From: Helicoverpa zea
Lineage: Eukaryota > Arthropoda > Insecta > Lepidoptera > Noctuidae
Direction: 5' to 3'
NCBI RefSeq assembly: GCF_022581195.2
Contig: NC_061482.1
Location: 15,500,001 to 15,564,000, forward strand
Length of the DNA: 64,000 nucleotides
The notes below the pieces were generated by a model. It saw only the letters and a program-made list of their open reading frames with translations, was not told the origin of the DNA and made no database searches. Both the position numbers and the translations under genes were made by a program. Shown piece by piece: positions 41,101-56,100 of the stretch (position 1 is the first letter of the stretch; each line of letters opens with the position of its first letter).

Positions 41101-44100
41101 AGATAGGCAGTCGATCCTTGTAAAACACTGATACTCAGGTGCATCCGGTTAGACTGAAAGCCGACCCCAATATAGTTGGGAAAAGGCTCGTTAGATGATG
41201 ATGTAGGTTTCGTTTGTAATTATCATTGGCCTTATCTACCCAAAGGCCTGCACCGACTTAGTTCAAAACTGGTGTTAAGATAGACATATTGAATTTTTAA
41301 GGCCAGAGAAGTATCTTGCATTGGGAAGTAAATCAAACCAAAGAAAAAAGCTAAATCTTTTTAACATACGCTTCATAAGCTTCGATTTTTTCTATGAAAA
41401 TATAAGCGGTTTGTGATACAGCGCACATCATCATCTCCCGAGCCTTTTCCCAACTACATATGTTGGGGTCGGCTTCCAGTCTAACCAGATGCAGCTGAGT
41501 ACCAGAGCTTTACAAGGAGCGACTGCCTATCTGATCTACTCAACCTAGTTATACAACGCACAATTGACACGATTATACAAATTGCCACAATAGGTGTGTA
41601 TCAAAAAAGCTTCCACGATTTAGTACGGTATCGATCGGTTTCTATCTTTGGTGAAAAATCACTTCTTAATTATTATTCGGAGTGATATAAACGCAGGGAG
41701 GGAGAACATAATGGTATGAACCGTCAGGGTTGTCCATTTTAGAAGTTCTTTTTTTTTAATTTATTCCTGTACTTTTATTTGCATAAAACGTATTTTCTCA
41801 GAATTGTTGAAATATAATAAAAATGTTTTAATATTTGCGTATCTTTACTTGCTTGTAAGATGTTTATTTGTTTTTATTTATTTAAACATGCACACTATCA
41901 TTACAGCTTAACCAATACGATAGTGGTGTCCACAGTTATTACCCAATAGCTAACACTACAAAATGAATAAAATTTAACTTAAATCTAATACAAACACAAA
42001 ACTAAACTGTAATCCAAAATAACTTCTACATAAATAAATTTTAATGAATTTAAATTAAGAAAACAGTGTTAAAAATTTCAATGAATATAAATTAATAATA
42101 GTGTGAATACAAAAAAAAAAAATTTTAAAAAAGCGTGGGGTGCATGGTATCAATAGTTTTTTTATTGACAGATATGAGTACAGTGATTTTCATTTCGATA
42201 ATATCTTAAAAAGCACCCCACGCTTTTTTTAATATTTTTTTTTGTATTCACACTATTATTAATTTATATTCATTGAAATTTTTAACACTGTTTTCTTAAT
42301 TTAAATTCATTAAAATTTATTCTCTATTTTTTAGTTCGTTTTTCTATAAAAAGCGTGTTTTTTAGTTTTTTTAAACTATTATTTATTTTCTACTTTTTAG
42401 TTTGTTTTAAAACTATTATTTGTTTTGTAGAATTAAAATTCTCTTTAGTATACAAAAATTTGTCAATATTAGAGGAAACGGCTAAAGATAATGATTGGAA
42501 ACAAAAATTAACATCGAATCCTGCCTTATCGACTGTAGAGAAAAATTCTAGAAAATTTTAATTAATTTTCTTACCTTATCGACTATAGATGAAAATTATA
42601 TAAATTAACAAAAATCATATTTTGCAAATTGAAAAGCCTAGAAGTCGGTGTCTAATGGATGTTACTAAGTTAATTTTGCCACCGACTTCTAGGCCGATGC
42701 ACCTAAAATTAGTTTTTTTTTTTGCTTTTTAGTGTTTTGGGAAGTCGGTTTAATTTTTTTGTAAAAAGATTATTTATTTAAAGCTTTTCAGTGATACGAA
42801 TAGTTGTCACTATCCATACAAGTGGGAAGTTCTCATCAATACAAAGAATATAAGTCCAAACGAGGTATTTTACATATTCAGTTGTCGCGTTCCCTCGACT
42901 TTCTCTGGTCTCCATCATCAGGTCAGCTCCAAACCTTCACTGTTGCATAGGTCTTGTCAATACGAATAATTTAAGCCCAAACACGAGGTAGTTTACATAT
43001 TCAGTTGTCGAGTTTCCTCGATTTTCTCTGGTCTCCATCATCAGGTCAGCTCCAAACCTTCACTATTGCAAAGGTCTTGTCAATACAAATAATTTAAGCC
43101 CAAACACGAGGTAGTTTACATATTCAGTTGTCGAGTTCCCTCGACCCTCCCTGGTCTCCATCATCAGGTCAGCTCCAAATCTTCACAGTTCAATAGTGCT
43201 TTTAGGCGTACACCTGAGTGTCAAGTTTTTACCCTATATATGCCTACAACTTTTGAAGGTTGCCCTCGATTTCTCAGGGTTTCCATCATCAGATCCTGAC
43301 CTGATGACTATGGGACCAACTGGCAGCTATTCCGAGTCGAACAAAAAAAGAATCACGTAAATCGGTCTATAAACCTCTGAGTATTCGATGTGTATGTGTA
43401 ACCTCCTCCTTTTTGGGAAGTCGGTTAAAATGGAATAATTTTATCAAATTAGTGTATTGTCATCGGTCCTCAATAAATCTACAAAGTTTGAACGAAATCT
43501 GGCCGTTTAAAGTGGGTCAAAATCGCGCCCAAAGAAGTCGGTCACAAACAAACATACAAACATACAGGTGAAGCTAATAAAAAGCGTGTAAAATTGATTT
43601 AATTGGATTGAACAAATCTCGTGTTACCAACCATATTATTATGAACCTGGCGCCTGACCTGCATGTCGATTCTATAAAATATCACAACTCACTTCGACAT
43701 CACTCTCACTTCGACTTCGATCTAAAGGTAGAATTCCGTGGACGCGACAATAGTCAACCTTTGAAAATGTATGGCACCGTTGTCGAGGCCCGTGACAGTC
43801 GCGCGCGGCCGACGAATTTCGTAAGCTGCTCGCGGCATTGTCAAAAATTTAATTCTGGTTTTACTAAAATTCTATAGATGTTATTAAGCGCTAGACCATG
43901 TTGAGAAGCGTACGGCCGCGAGCGGCTCACGAAATTCGTCGTCCGCGCGCGACTGTCGCAGCCCTCGGCAGCGGTGCCATACATTTTCATAGGTTGACTT
44001 TTGTCGCGCGCGGCTGCGACAATCGCGACCCACGGAATTCTACCTTAAAGTTTCGTGATTGACATTGTCAAACTACACTAGCGCTTCACTATCGAGCGTG

Positions 44101-47100
44101 TTGACAAGTTGAACTAAATCAAAGACGAGATTTTGACAGATTTGTCAAAATCTGTCTATCTATAGGGGAGGTAGGGGAGAGATGGGCAGTTGGGAGACAT
44201 GATCAAATCAGAATAAAAGGGGGGTCCTTTTATTCTGATTTCTGATCATAGTTTTGTTTTTTTTTAATTGGGTAGTTTACGTTACCGACTGGTAACGGTG
44301 TTCATCCATAGACTATCTGTCATTTCTGTGAGTTGTCAAGAACAAACACTCGTAAAAGTACTTAAATATTTTGTTTTGACATTTTGTCGAATGGGGAAGT
44401 CACTAGCACAGCATTGGTCGATGTCGAGCTCACTTCACTTCGCAAGTGATTAGGTGATGTTTACAGAATGCAAAATCAAGGTCGTTCTGAATCGAATGCG
44501 AAGTGAGAGTGAATAGCGAAGTGAAATGCGAGTTGTTGTTCGAATTTTATAGAATCGACGTGCAGGCAGGCCTTGGCCCTGTTGCGCCCCGCTGGGGTTG
44601 CTGACAGTATTCTACTTGTGTAGCCCTTTCATTTGATACCCATATTGAGGGGGCTGTGCCATTTTGTGCCGGCGGCCATATTGGATTTAATTAAAGGTGT
44701 ATACAAAATTTCAGACCAATCGGTTGACAGGAAGAGGGTGAAATTTGAATTACTAAATTTGATCCAAGAATAAATAATAAAACAAACGGGGTGAGCTAAA
44801 TAAAACCGTTTAAATATCTCGTAATGTTGAAACTGATTGTAATTTTTAGGAAAGCTCTTTCATTATATCTAGCCGAATATAAGAAATGGCAATAAAAGTT
44901 GATAATGATCTGTAAAATCTGATTTTTTATGCAATAAATTGTGAAAAAGTGCCCATCCCTCCCCTACCTCCCCTAAAGTATGAAATGACATTACGAATCG
45001 AAGTGAAATGCGAGTTGTTGATCGAGTTTTATAGAATCCCAGTACTGTTATTTTTTTCGAAAAGATACACAACTCACAATACCGACCTCATAAATACAGA
45101 TTTTTGACATATCCAGTCAAGTTAGTCTGAAGTGAGACCAACAATTCTTCTAATATTCCAATCTGTATGTTTTCATTTATTTTTTTGACAGAAATGACAT
45201 GTGGCAACCCTGGACAGTTAATCAGTGGCAGTCAGACACTCATTGGCACTACGAGACATACTGCGGCTTGTCACGTCACGGGGCATTTGTGTCCAGTGGG
45301 CGTGCCGACTTTTACATTCATTTTGCATTACTAGTTTTTGACAAGACCAATATATATTCCCTTATATTCCCTTTCCTTCAATGGACAAATCCATAATTAA
45401 CTCCGTTTGCCTTCAGGGATGAAATCTCTAGACTCATTTTTAAGTATTTTTTAAACTACAACTATTTTTTTTTGTAAACTTTAAATAGGCGTATAGAAGT
45501 TCTTTCGAAACGTTATGCTCGTTGCATTGTTCCAAGGAGCAGGTGTAATGGAGAACAACCGACATCTCCACATATAAACCTTCCACTTCAATTACTCTAT
45601 CTATTAAAAAAACTGCATCAATATCCGTTGCGTAATTTTAAAGATTTATGAAGCATATATAGGGACAGAGAAGGCGACTTAGTTTTATACTATGAAGTAG
45701 TACTGAAATGTTATCGTCCTGAACTACCTACTAACACCAAAGGAATAATAAGACCTAAATTGTCTTTAACTCTTGCCTTTCGGTCTTTCATCCCAAACAT
45801 TTCAGTCGTTTTGTAAGATTCTGGAAGCATTTAACCCTCGATGAAAAATGAGTTGTGTTTAAGTTTGACCGTTCTGTGTGTCTGTCTGTGCCACCCAAGC
45901 TCTTGTACGAATGAAGTTTTAAGTTATTATTTTTTTGCCTACTGTGCTCTGTTGTTGATGATATCAGTAAGTTTGGCACTCTAAAATTGCACATAAGTTT
46001 AGATTTTGATATTTTTGAAAACTCGTGAGCTAGTCAAAGGATTGAAAGGCACGAGATGGAAAAATCACAACTTTTCACAAAATCGTATGCCCACCGAACG
46101 TCTTTTGTATTTCCTCTCGAGTCCACCAGTGAGACAAAGCTACCCATGGCCATACTGAAAAATCTGTTTCACTAGTGAGTAAAAGTCGATTTTATTCACT
46201 TTTTATAAGCAGCAAAACCTACATGTTAGAGCTACTAAAGCGAAAAAGACTTTATTTACCTCTCGTATTGTCTAATCTTGGTCTATTCCTTATTAGAAAA
46301 ATACATTTTTATTTTATTCACATTTCTTTTTAGCGACGGAATATAGTACCCTGTGCGTGATGGCTATAGGTTTATCATGGTGGACAGTCGCAGACAGCGC
46401 TGTTAACGAATATGACATTTTAATTAAATTACCCGCGGTTCAATGTCGCGAGTGTATTGTTGTTTGTTTACTTATCGTAATATGCCATTTATTTATATGT
46501 ATAAGCGATTCCCTACTGAGTGTACACAAAGCGTTGTTAATGGGTACTTTAAATTGTGAAAATTTTGGACGGATTGTTCAACGATGACATATTTTTGAAC
46601 ACAGATTTTTTTGCGCTTGCTGATTTCTCGTAAAAAATATTTACAAGCTTCTTTGCGATAGTATTTTACACATGCATATAATCGGCAGATCAGTTATCAA
46701 CAAGTTATCGTGTATCTATTCATTTCTGAATTATGTTAAGCAATTTCATCTGCCTGACCTCCTAATCATGTTGGGGTCGGCTTCCATAAGAACCAGTGAT
46801 TTACATTGAGCGAATGTCAATCAGACCTCCTCACTGACCCTTTAGTCCTTGGTAAGACTGAAATTTTAACCAATATATTTGTTAGCTAGCGAACCGCTCC
46901 GGCTTCGCACGGGATAACAGTAGGTATTTGCCTACTATTTAATGGATGTTTTTGTACATATAAACCTTCCTCTTCAATCACTCCATCTGTTAAAAAAAAA
47001 ACCGCAACATAATTTAAGCATACATAGGGATATCGGGACAGATAAAGCGACTTTGTTTTATTCTATGAAGTGATATCCTTTTTTTATTGTAATACAAAGT

Positions 47101-50100
47101 TTCGTGCGCGTCTGTACATAAGTAGCATCACCGCGCCTTACAATAACAGGCACAGTCTATATTAATTTAGTATCGAAAGGCTCGACGCACACTAGAATCT
47201 TTCTTTTCTTTATTTCAATTGAAATACAGCGGGTACACCCTTGATGTATGTATGTATATTTTTCTACTACAATACATTATCACACAAAATGTTATAAAAA
47301 TGACACGGCCATTTGACCACAAATAGCTAGGTCTCGAACTGAAAGAAATTGACGAATTGCAGAGCTTCAGGATATCTTAAAATGCTTCTAAGTATTTTCA
47401 TGCATATTCCTGTCGTACTTAAATACATTAATCTTGGATTCAATGAAGTTTATCTAACTACACAAGTACTAGCCAGAAATCAAATAGCAGCCCAGATGAC
47501 TGCGACATGAATATATTAAACAGACTTATATTATTTTCCCCGTTCACACGTTCGTGCGTTACCACCATTCACACATCCACACATACGTACAAGACAATCT
47601 TTTGAAGCATTACTTTACATAAATCGGAGGTTTCAATACGGTTGGTGTGCGACCCGCCTTGCGTCAGTAGGTTCTTGAGAACTGACCGCAGTACCATCTC
47701 TCTATTCAACGAAACAATACAACTTTTTGTGTTTCGGACTTTCCATTTCTGGGTACGGGTATTTTTATAACTGAAATATTACAGTCTTTCATCAATATAT
47801 AAAAACTACGTATATATTGTTAATTGTTAAAGGCAGCATTTAATTTAATATAAAAATATAAGACAGTGATGAAAGTTAATCCCAAAAATAAGTACAAACC
47901 TAACGAAGACTGTTTTAATTACATTAATATTAATTTTGAATTAAATTAGAACGAAAGCTGTTAAGCTAAAAGTTGCACTATTAAAAAAACTTTTATAATT
48001 AAAATCTGACATGAAGTTAAATGATGAAAATTGTCGTAGTTCTGCTAAGTAATGAAAAGTAAATTAAAATAACAACACAGCGGGAATTACTTACTTTTTG
48101 TTTTTGTAATCTACTAATAGCTTAGAAATGTCTTCCTTTTAGCATATATTTATGTATAAAATGTATTAAACATGACTTATTAGAAAAGTGGGAGCGTAAT
48201 ATGTATTTTTTAACCACATTTCAATAGAAGTATGTCTGAAAACGCCGCAAAATAATCACTAAACATAATGGTATTTATATAAAATTACTGAAAACAAATT
48301 AAAGCTTACCTTTTCTCTATATAAACACTATCTCAACTAATACCGAGTTGTTTCTTTATACAAGTACTAGCGATCCGCCCTGGCTTCGCACGGGATAACA
48401 GTATTTCCCCACTATTTAATCAATGTTATTATACAATAAACCTTCATCTTCAACCACTCTATCTATTTAAAAAAACCCCATCAAAATCTCTTGCGTAGTT
48501 CTAAATATTTAAGCGTACAAAGGGACACAGGGATATAGGGACAGAAAAAGTGACTTTGTTTTACACATGCAAGTTATACCTGTACCAGTACGCTGTTCTC
48601 TGTCAGGGCTCGTGCGATCACCCGCCCGCATCTCCGCAGCCTTCGGTGGACCGGCTGTCGGTCACTTGGGCAGACCCTGGCAGCATGTCTTCCTCAGGAG
48701 TCAACCTGTTCCACCTGCCTTCGGAGACGCCCGTCAGCAATGAAGTCAAATTCTCCCCATCGGCTGGAGGTACGATAAACGATCTATACTTAATATTATA
48801 AAGCTGTAAGTATGTTTGTTTGTTTGAACACGCTAATATTAGGAAGTACTGGTCCATTTTGCAAAATTCTTGCAGTGTTAGATATCCCATTTATCGAGGA
48901 AGGCTGCAGGCTACTTTTTATCCGGGTTCGTGCAGAGGTTCTCACAGGATGTGGGTGAAACCGCTGGCAGAAGCTAGTTTTATAGTATTCGTCACTTATC
49001 TCTAATCTTCCTAAAAACATGCATCGTGTGATTTTATTCAAGTGAATAAAATGTGTGAATTTATGTTTGTCTGCAATGCGATACAAAAAATGCGAATTAT
49101 AAACTGCCTTGCGAATAGTACAAAATTATATATGATATATTGTATCTATCTGAAATAGTGTTGTGTATGACTGTACTTGCGTGAAATTGTTACTACTGAG
49201 CGATCTATTATTAAATGAATAAACTTCTCTCTATACTTGTGCAATAAACTATAGTACAACTAAGAATACATTATTTGCATCGTACATATTTTTTTTACCG
49301 ACTTACCAAAAAGGAGGAGGTTCTTAAATCGTATAGATCTTCTTTTTATTTACGTTCACCGATTACTCAAAAGCGCCTGGACCGATTTTTCCTTTTTTTT
49401 AATTCCCAGGTGGCACCATTGTCATCAGGTCAGAATCTGATGAATGATAACTACTTCCAAAAGCAAAATTAGAAAGAATTTTAAGACAATCGGCCTAGAA
49501 ATCTGTGCCGAAATGAACTTAGGTACATCCATTAGACACTGACTTTTAATGCTTAACAGTATACCTGAGGTCCCATTTACAAGCATGACCTTTTTCGATC
49601 TTGCTTCTATCGTGCTTGAAAACTGCGATTTTTTGCGTCCAAAACAATAATTGCCAGATCGAAAACAGGATTAATTTGTAATTCAACCTGTTTAGGGTCC
49701 GTCGAAACCCGTTGACTTAGCTAAAAAATAATGTCTGTGCATTCCTCAGAGCATCGCTACCTACACGCATTCATTACTGTCCCTTATTCTTAAATAAGCG
49801 GTAAAATTATTGCAAGTACTTATTTCAAAATTGTAGTAGAAACTAAACCGCATGCTTAGTAAGGATTGTTCGTAGAATTTCACAGTAGCTATCTCGGAAT
49901 ACTATTCTAAGAAATCCAGGTAATTTCTGGAACATTCGCCGCTGGGTATGTTTAAATTACATATATACCTATGAAGGTGGTATTGGGTTTTGAAGCATCC
50001 TTCTTAGTTATTTAGTATTGAGTTAGTAAGTATGGATCAAGTTTGTTTATTTTTATTTTGGTCAAAAATCCAACGTGGCAATGCTGCCAGCCTCTTGGGT

Positions 50101-53100
50101 ACGCTTCCAGCAGGCGGGATTTTTATTTTTAGGTAATAAGTTCGATAATAAGTGTATATATTGACTGTTACTGTTACAGCCTTTTTATCGTCCCACTGCT
50201 GGGCACAGGCCTCCTCTCACACGTAGAAGGATTGAGCATTGATCATCACGCTTGCTCAATGCGGGTTGGTGATTTCAGACTTTACAGTCCAGGTTTCCTC
50301 AAGATGTTTTCCTTCACCTTTTTATCAGCCATTGGTGTCCAAGATATACTTAGAAAGTACATACAAACTTAGAAAAGTTACATTAGTACTTGCCTGACCT
50401 GGAATCGAACCCACCTACTGGAACCCTGGAACCTTATATACTCGAGAGGTTGGTTCTTCACCCACTAGGCCAACACGACATTATATATATATTGATTATA
50501 ATAATGTAAATACGTAAATAACTATGTAATAATTAAAAAAACGTTGATTAGTGACGTCTGTATCGATTGTATATTTTGCTATTGATTATATGTTTTCCAG
50601 AATATATTGGTGTGATTTCTTGAAACGGAACAGCGTATTTTTTTTGCTAATCCTGTCATTATAGGACATCATTATAGGATATGTCATATATTGACATAAT
50701 ATTATTGTTTACGTGATCAATTGATCCATAATTTATTTTTCTGTTATTTTATTTGTGTTTTCGCAAATATGTTACCTATAACCATTTAATATGCTTACCA
50801 TATCTTATTTGTGAGTATCAAACGTTAACAATTATTGTAATGTAGTGTATTGGTTAAGCTTTGGTCTACGCTATTACCACGGCTATTACTGTCCGTATTC
50901 CTACCTACTTAATTTACTACTGTTTGTTTTCCCAAATAAATAAATAAGATGGCGCCTAACTTCCTTATAGCATCTCCATTTTTTCTTTACCCGTGATAAA
51001 GAAAGCGTCAGCAACTATATAGGAACACTAACTTTCCGCAGATGGTTCGGAAGACGAGGACTACTCAGCGAGCCTTAGCGCAGTGCTGCGTCAGCGAAGA
51101 GCTAGCGTGAGGAGGTCACGAAAGGGCAGAGCGAGGCGGCCTTCTTCACCCTTCCTCGCCGACGAAACCAGGCCTCGTAGGCGGTCTTCTGTCTTCACCA
51201 CCAGCTCTGGGGAGTAAGTGTCTGGCCATAAAAGCCCTGGCTTTTGTCAATTATAATTGTGTTGGGATCATTTCCAGAGTTCCCAGATATGGTCTAATCA
51301 GACCGCGGATGCGCAAGAAGCGCAAAATATAGCGAAGAAAAATACATAAAATAATCGAATACGTCAAAAAAAGTTTTTTTTTTAATCATTATCAGGCAGC
51401 AGTTTTCAACAAAAAGGGGATTAAAATATTCGGAGGGTATTAACACTGCAGGCTGAGTAACCTATATTTACCAGGTTGAATCTGTATCAGGTCAAGGGTT
51501 GAATTTTAAAGTCAGAGATATTGCTTTTCGCCAATGATAAAAAATAAGTTCATACACACTACAAAAGCATTAAACAACATTAAAGTGAGGTTTGGTTCAA
51601 GTTAGAAGTGATAGCTGGTTCATTATATTTTTTTAACGACTTCAAAAATTATCAAATGACCCCTCCCGCTGTGGGTCAGCAGCAGTGAGGGAGTGTCAGA
51701 CTCTTACTGACTAAAAACCGTCGTGTTCCGTCGTAGGCCTTTTATGTCCTTTTTGGGGCTGCGGTAACTCTATCGAACAATCCCGCAGCCTCGGCAGGCC
51801 TTGGCCCTACTGGGCCCCGCTGGGGTTGCTGACATCTCTTTGTTATATTGTATTCAAGTTGACAATTAGGTTAACACTAACTTCAACACAATATTCAGCA
51901 CTGCCATATCGATGGAGGACGGCCAGTTGGCGGTAGCTACGCAGGAGCAAATCTTCGAGAACATTCACTTGCACAAGGAAGTCTTGGGCTCCGTGAAGCA
52001 GCAGCCCCTCGGAATGCGAAGGAAACTCAAGATCGTACATCAGGTTAGACAACAAAGTTTAATTAACCTGAGGAACTAGAATTTTAGCCTCGTAGGTTCA
52101 GCCCGCGGACCGAGCACTATTTTAACTACATAGCCTTCCTCATCATCATCTCCCGAGCCTTTTCCCAACTATACTGGGGTCGGCTTTGCCTGAGTGCCAG
52201 TGTTTTAAAAAGATCGACTGCCTATCTGACCTTCTTAACCCAATTACCCGGGAAAGACTGTGTCAGACTTACTGGCCTTAGCCTTCCTCATTAACTGAAA
52301 TCATTATCAATCCAGACCAGTACCTGAGGTAAGTGTGTGACACCAGACAACCTATCTGTAAATAAATGATAAAATATCTTATGTTCATTGTGTTTTTGAC
52401 GTCATCTTTGGTGAACCTTACATCTTCAACCTAAACATCTGCTATCTTTTTCCAATATATCAGCATCATTATTGTCTATAGGCCAAAGCATACATCAAAC
52501 GTCATGAGGGCCAACTCCAAGAAAGGCTGGCTCAGTCGAAGAGCACGAGAGACATCTACGCCAGATTCAATATCTTGCTGAATTCGGTACGTATACATTA
52601 TATGTAACAAACGACTTTCTTATGAAAGTGCTATAGCTTCACCAATTCAAACGGTGTAACATTTTGGGGCCCTCTTAAAAAAACCATCTTATTTTTAATC
52701 TAATTCGCAATAAATTAATTAGCGTGCATCTACACGGTGCAAGTAGCTTGCGCATGTTGAGGCACATGCGCAGGTTACATGCATTTTCAAAACGTGTGAT
52801 TCCAGCGACTCGCACATGTACCAAAGCGAAATACCCACCCGCGTGCTCTTGTCAAGGGACAGGTCCCTTGTCACTTGCGCGTATGCACCAAGTAGATGAT
52901 CTAGACCAATTAATCGCCAAGAAATGATTATTTTTTGCTGTAGTACTGGCAACAAATGAAACGTGAGGCAGCAAACACTTCGAACCTGCTGATTCCTTGG
53001 GAGCTGCGCATCAAGGAGATCGAGTCACACTTCGGCTCCGTGGTGGCTTCGTACTTCACCTTCCTTCGCTGGCTGTTCTGGGTTAACCTGGTTATCGGCT

Positions 53101-56100
53101 TCGTGCTTCTCGTCTTTGTTATTGTACCTGAGGTATGCAAAGTATCTGTACTGTACCCACACACTTGAATATACTATAAATAAAAGAAATTCGTGTTAGT
53201 TACACATTTTATAACTCAAGAATGGCTGAACCGTTTAAGCTAAAATAAGAGAGGAGATAGCTTAGTCCTGGGAGAAGGACGTAGGATTTTTGTCACCATC
53301 CGGCTACGGGAAGCAGTTAAATCGGTCCGCGGGTGAAACTGCGGGCGTAAAGCTAGTATACTATAAACTAGGGACCCGGCTTCGTACGGGTGCAATAGTC
53401 CACTATTTAATGGATCTTATTATACATATAAATCTCCCTCATTAATCGCTCTATCTATCATCCATCAAAATCCGTTGCGTAGTTTATAAAAATTAACCAT
53501 GCATAGGGATATAGGGACAGAGAAAGTGACTTTGTTTAATACTATGTAGTGATAGTCATACTTCAATAACGAATGATCCATATAAAGCTTTCAAATCAGA
53601 TATTTTATCAAACCCATTAATTTTTTTTTCTATGTTGTGTGTTATTGTACTCGTCTCATATTAAACATCAAAATACATTTTCAGTATCTAACAGCGAATC
53701 CGCAGCAAGACGGCGAAAGGAAGACGATCATGGAGGAAGAGAAACAAAACGCTACGAATCTTTTGACTCTGTGGGAGTTCGAGGGTGTCCTGAAATTTTC
53801 GCCCATCTTCTACGGTTACTATAGCAACGTGGAACGAGCTCAGTACCGCATGCCTCTCGCATACTTCCTGACGGGACTCGCCGTTTATATTTATAGCTTC
53901 GTGGCCATACTGAGAAAGTTAGTTATTTTGGATTTTATGAGACAAGTGTAACGTATGCCAGCTGCAGCTCTGAATTCTGGATGCTTATGGGCATGCAGGG
54001 AAACCGAAGTTTGCAAAATTATTTAGCTTATCACGCTATCATTTTAAACAAATGATACGACTTCACACTATCACACGAATAATATTATAAAGGAGGAAGA
54101 TGGTATGTGCGTGTGTGTGTGATTGCATGTGTGAAGACGGCTGAACGGTTTTTTTTTTATTTTTTATTAGGAATTCCAACAAGAAATACACAACACTTCA
54201 TACAAAAAAAAAATTACAAACACAACCATGCAATGTGTTTTCTCACTTATAGGAATTCACATCATGAAGAAAGTTGGTCGTATTGTAGCTTATTATCAGA
54301 ATAACTAATTTTTTATTTGGATATGGAAAGCAGTTTCCTCAGTAACTAGGTACATATAACCGCTGGAAACTTATATGATAAAGGCGAAACTGATTTTCCT
54401 CAAGGTTTCTCGAAGAAAAGACTGAACTATCATTATAGAGATGGGAGTGTTATTTCGCGCTTCTTGGGGCTGAAACCGCCAACTTATATCAAATTAAGAG
54501 CCCTGCCTCATTAGGACGCCAATGGCGACGTCGCCGGCTACGTATCCAAGCAGTTATTATTGAAATGTATGGAACTTGGCGACAGTTTGGCAACGTCGCC
54601 AAATTGGAGGCGTGGCCACGAGCTGCAGTTCCCTACGTGGCTTCTGGCTACCGTGGCAACTTGGCGACGCTACCACGGTTGCCACTATAATGTACACGGT
54701 AAAAGCGCACCTCCCTCACTCAGTCGACATTGTGGTCGCCAGTCAGCCGCCATTTTATGACGCTCACTCGAAATATAGTACTTATTTGATTTAAACAACT
54801 GACTGTCGAGACGCCATGGCCACTCGTCTTGGCGACCTGCGGATGACAGAAGTAGCCAGACCTACGCCGCTGGCGACGTCGCCATGGCGTCTTAGTGAGG
54901 CAGGGCTCTAATCCGATAAAAGATTAAAGTAGAAACACCCAATTTCTGGGTGTTACACAAATAAATGTTTCACAGGATGGCAGAGAACTCAAGAATGTCA
55001 AAATTATCGGAAAAGGAAGACGAATGCATATTTTCATGGAAACTTTTCACGGGGTGGGACTTCATGATCGGCAATACGGAGACCGCACACAACCGTATTG
55101 CATCCGTCATTCTAGGATTCAAAGAAGCTTTACTGGAAGAAGCCGAAAAGAAAAAAGATTTGAGGAAGTAAGTTTGGCCATAATATTTCATTTGAATCAC
55201 ACAATATTTTCTTTTGAATCTGTTGACAGAATTCTGATATTTTCAATGCAGGCTTAAAGTAACAGTTAGACGAAAGTCATTAATTTGCCAGTAAATATAT
55301 CCTCTGAGTAGAAGATTTTTTCCTTAATCGTGAAATAAATAAGTCGGCATCTGACTAGCCTTTTCCCAACTATGTTGAGGTGAGCCTTCAGTCTAACTGG
55401 ATACAACTGAGTACTGGTTTACCTGTCTGCCTATCTGACCTCCGCAATCCCCGGCAACTCAATATCGCTTGGTAAGACTGGTTGTCAGACTTTCTGGCTT
55501 CTGACTACCCGTAACGACTGCCAAAGATGTTCAAAATACAGCCGGAACCCACTAGTTTATCGTGTATTCCGAAACACGGAAGAACAAGTTATTACAAGAT
55601 AGGCACCCACACACGGACCGACCGCGACAATGGTCGCTTAACCTTATAATCAATCGACCCGCTCGGCTAGTAATAAAAGCTCCGACAAAAAAATAAGAAT
55701 TGCCCATACTCAAAATACTAAAGCTACTGACTAAAATACTGACTTTCCGACTACTTTTCTCCGAATAAAAATTACGAAACGACCGAATGAGATACTAAAG
55801 TCTTCGAAAAATAAACATCACTGTTTGTTGCTATAATACTTTTCTACCAGTATAAATTACGTTGTACTGAAAACTATGCTTTGTATTTTTTAATCTTTAC
55901 TTGCCTACTATTAATTCATATTTCATAGACTTGGTGCCATTTTAACTATAACATTATACTAAAAATATTATTCTCAATGGTTAAAGAATACTTTTAAAAA
56001 ATATAAAAATGTACTTGTAATAATAACTTTTACTTGAAAAAGGAGGAGGTTCTCAATTCGGCCGGTATGTTTTTTTTTTCTATGTGTGTACATCGATTAC

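Noticed and set aside
46357..46587. Plus-strand 76-codon ORF with a hydrophobic stretch
   Set aside because: No splice sites in phase with Tmc and no family resemblance.
53639..53824. Second plus-strand frame over Tmc exon 8
   Set aside because: Out of frame with the TMC sequence.
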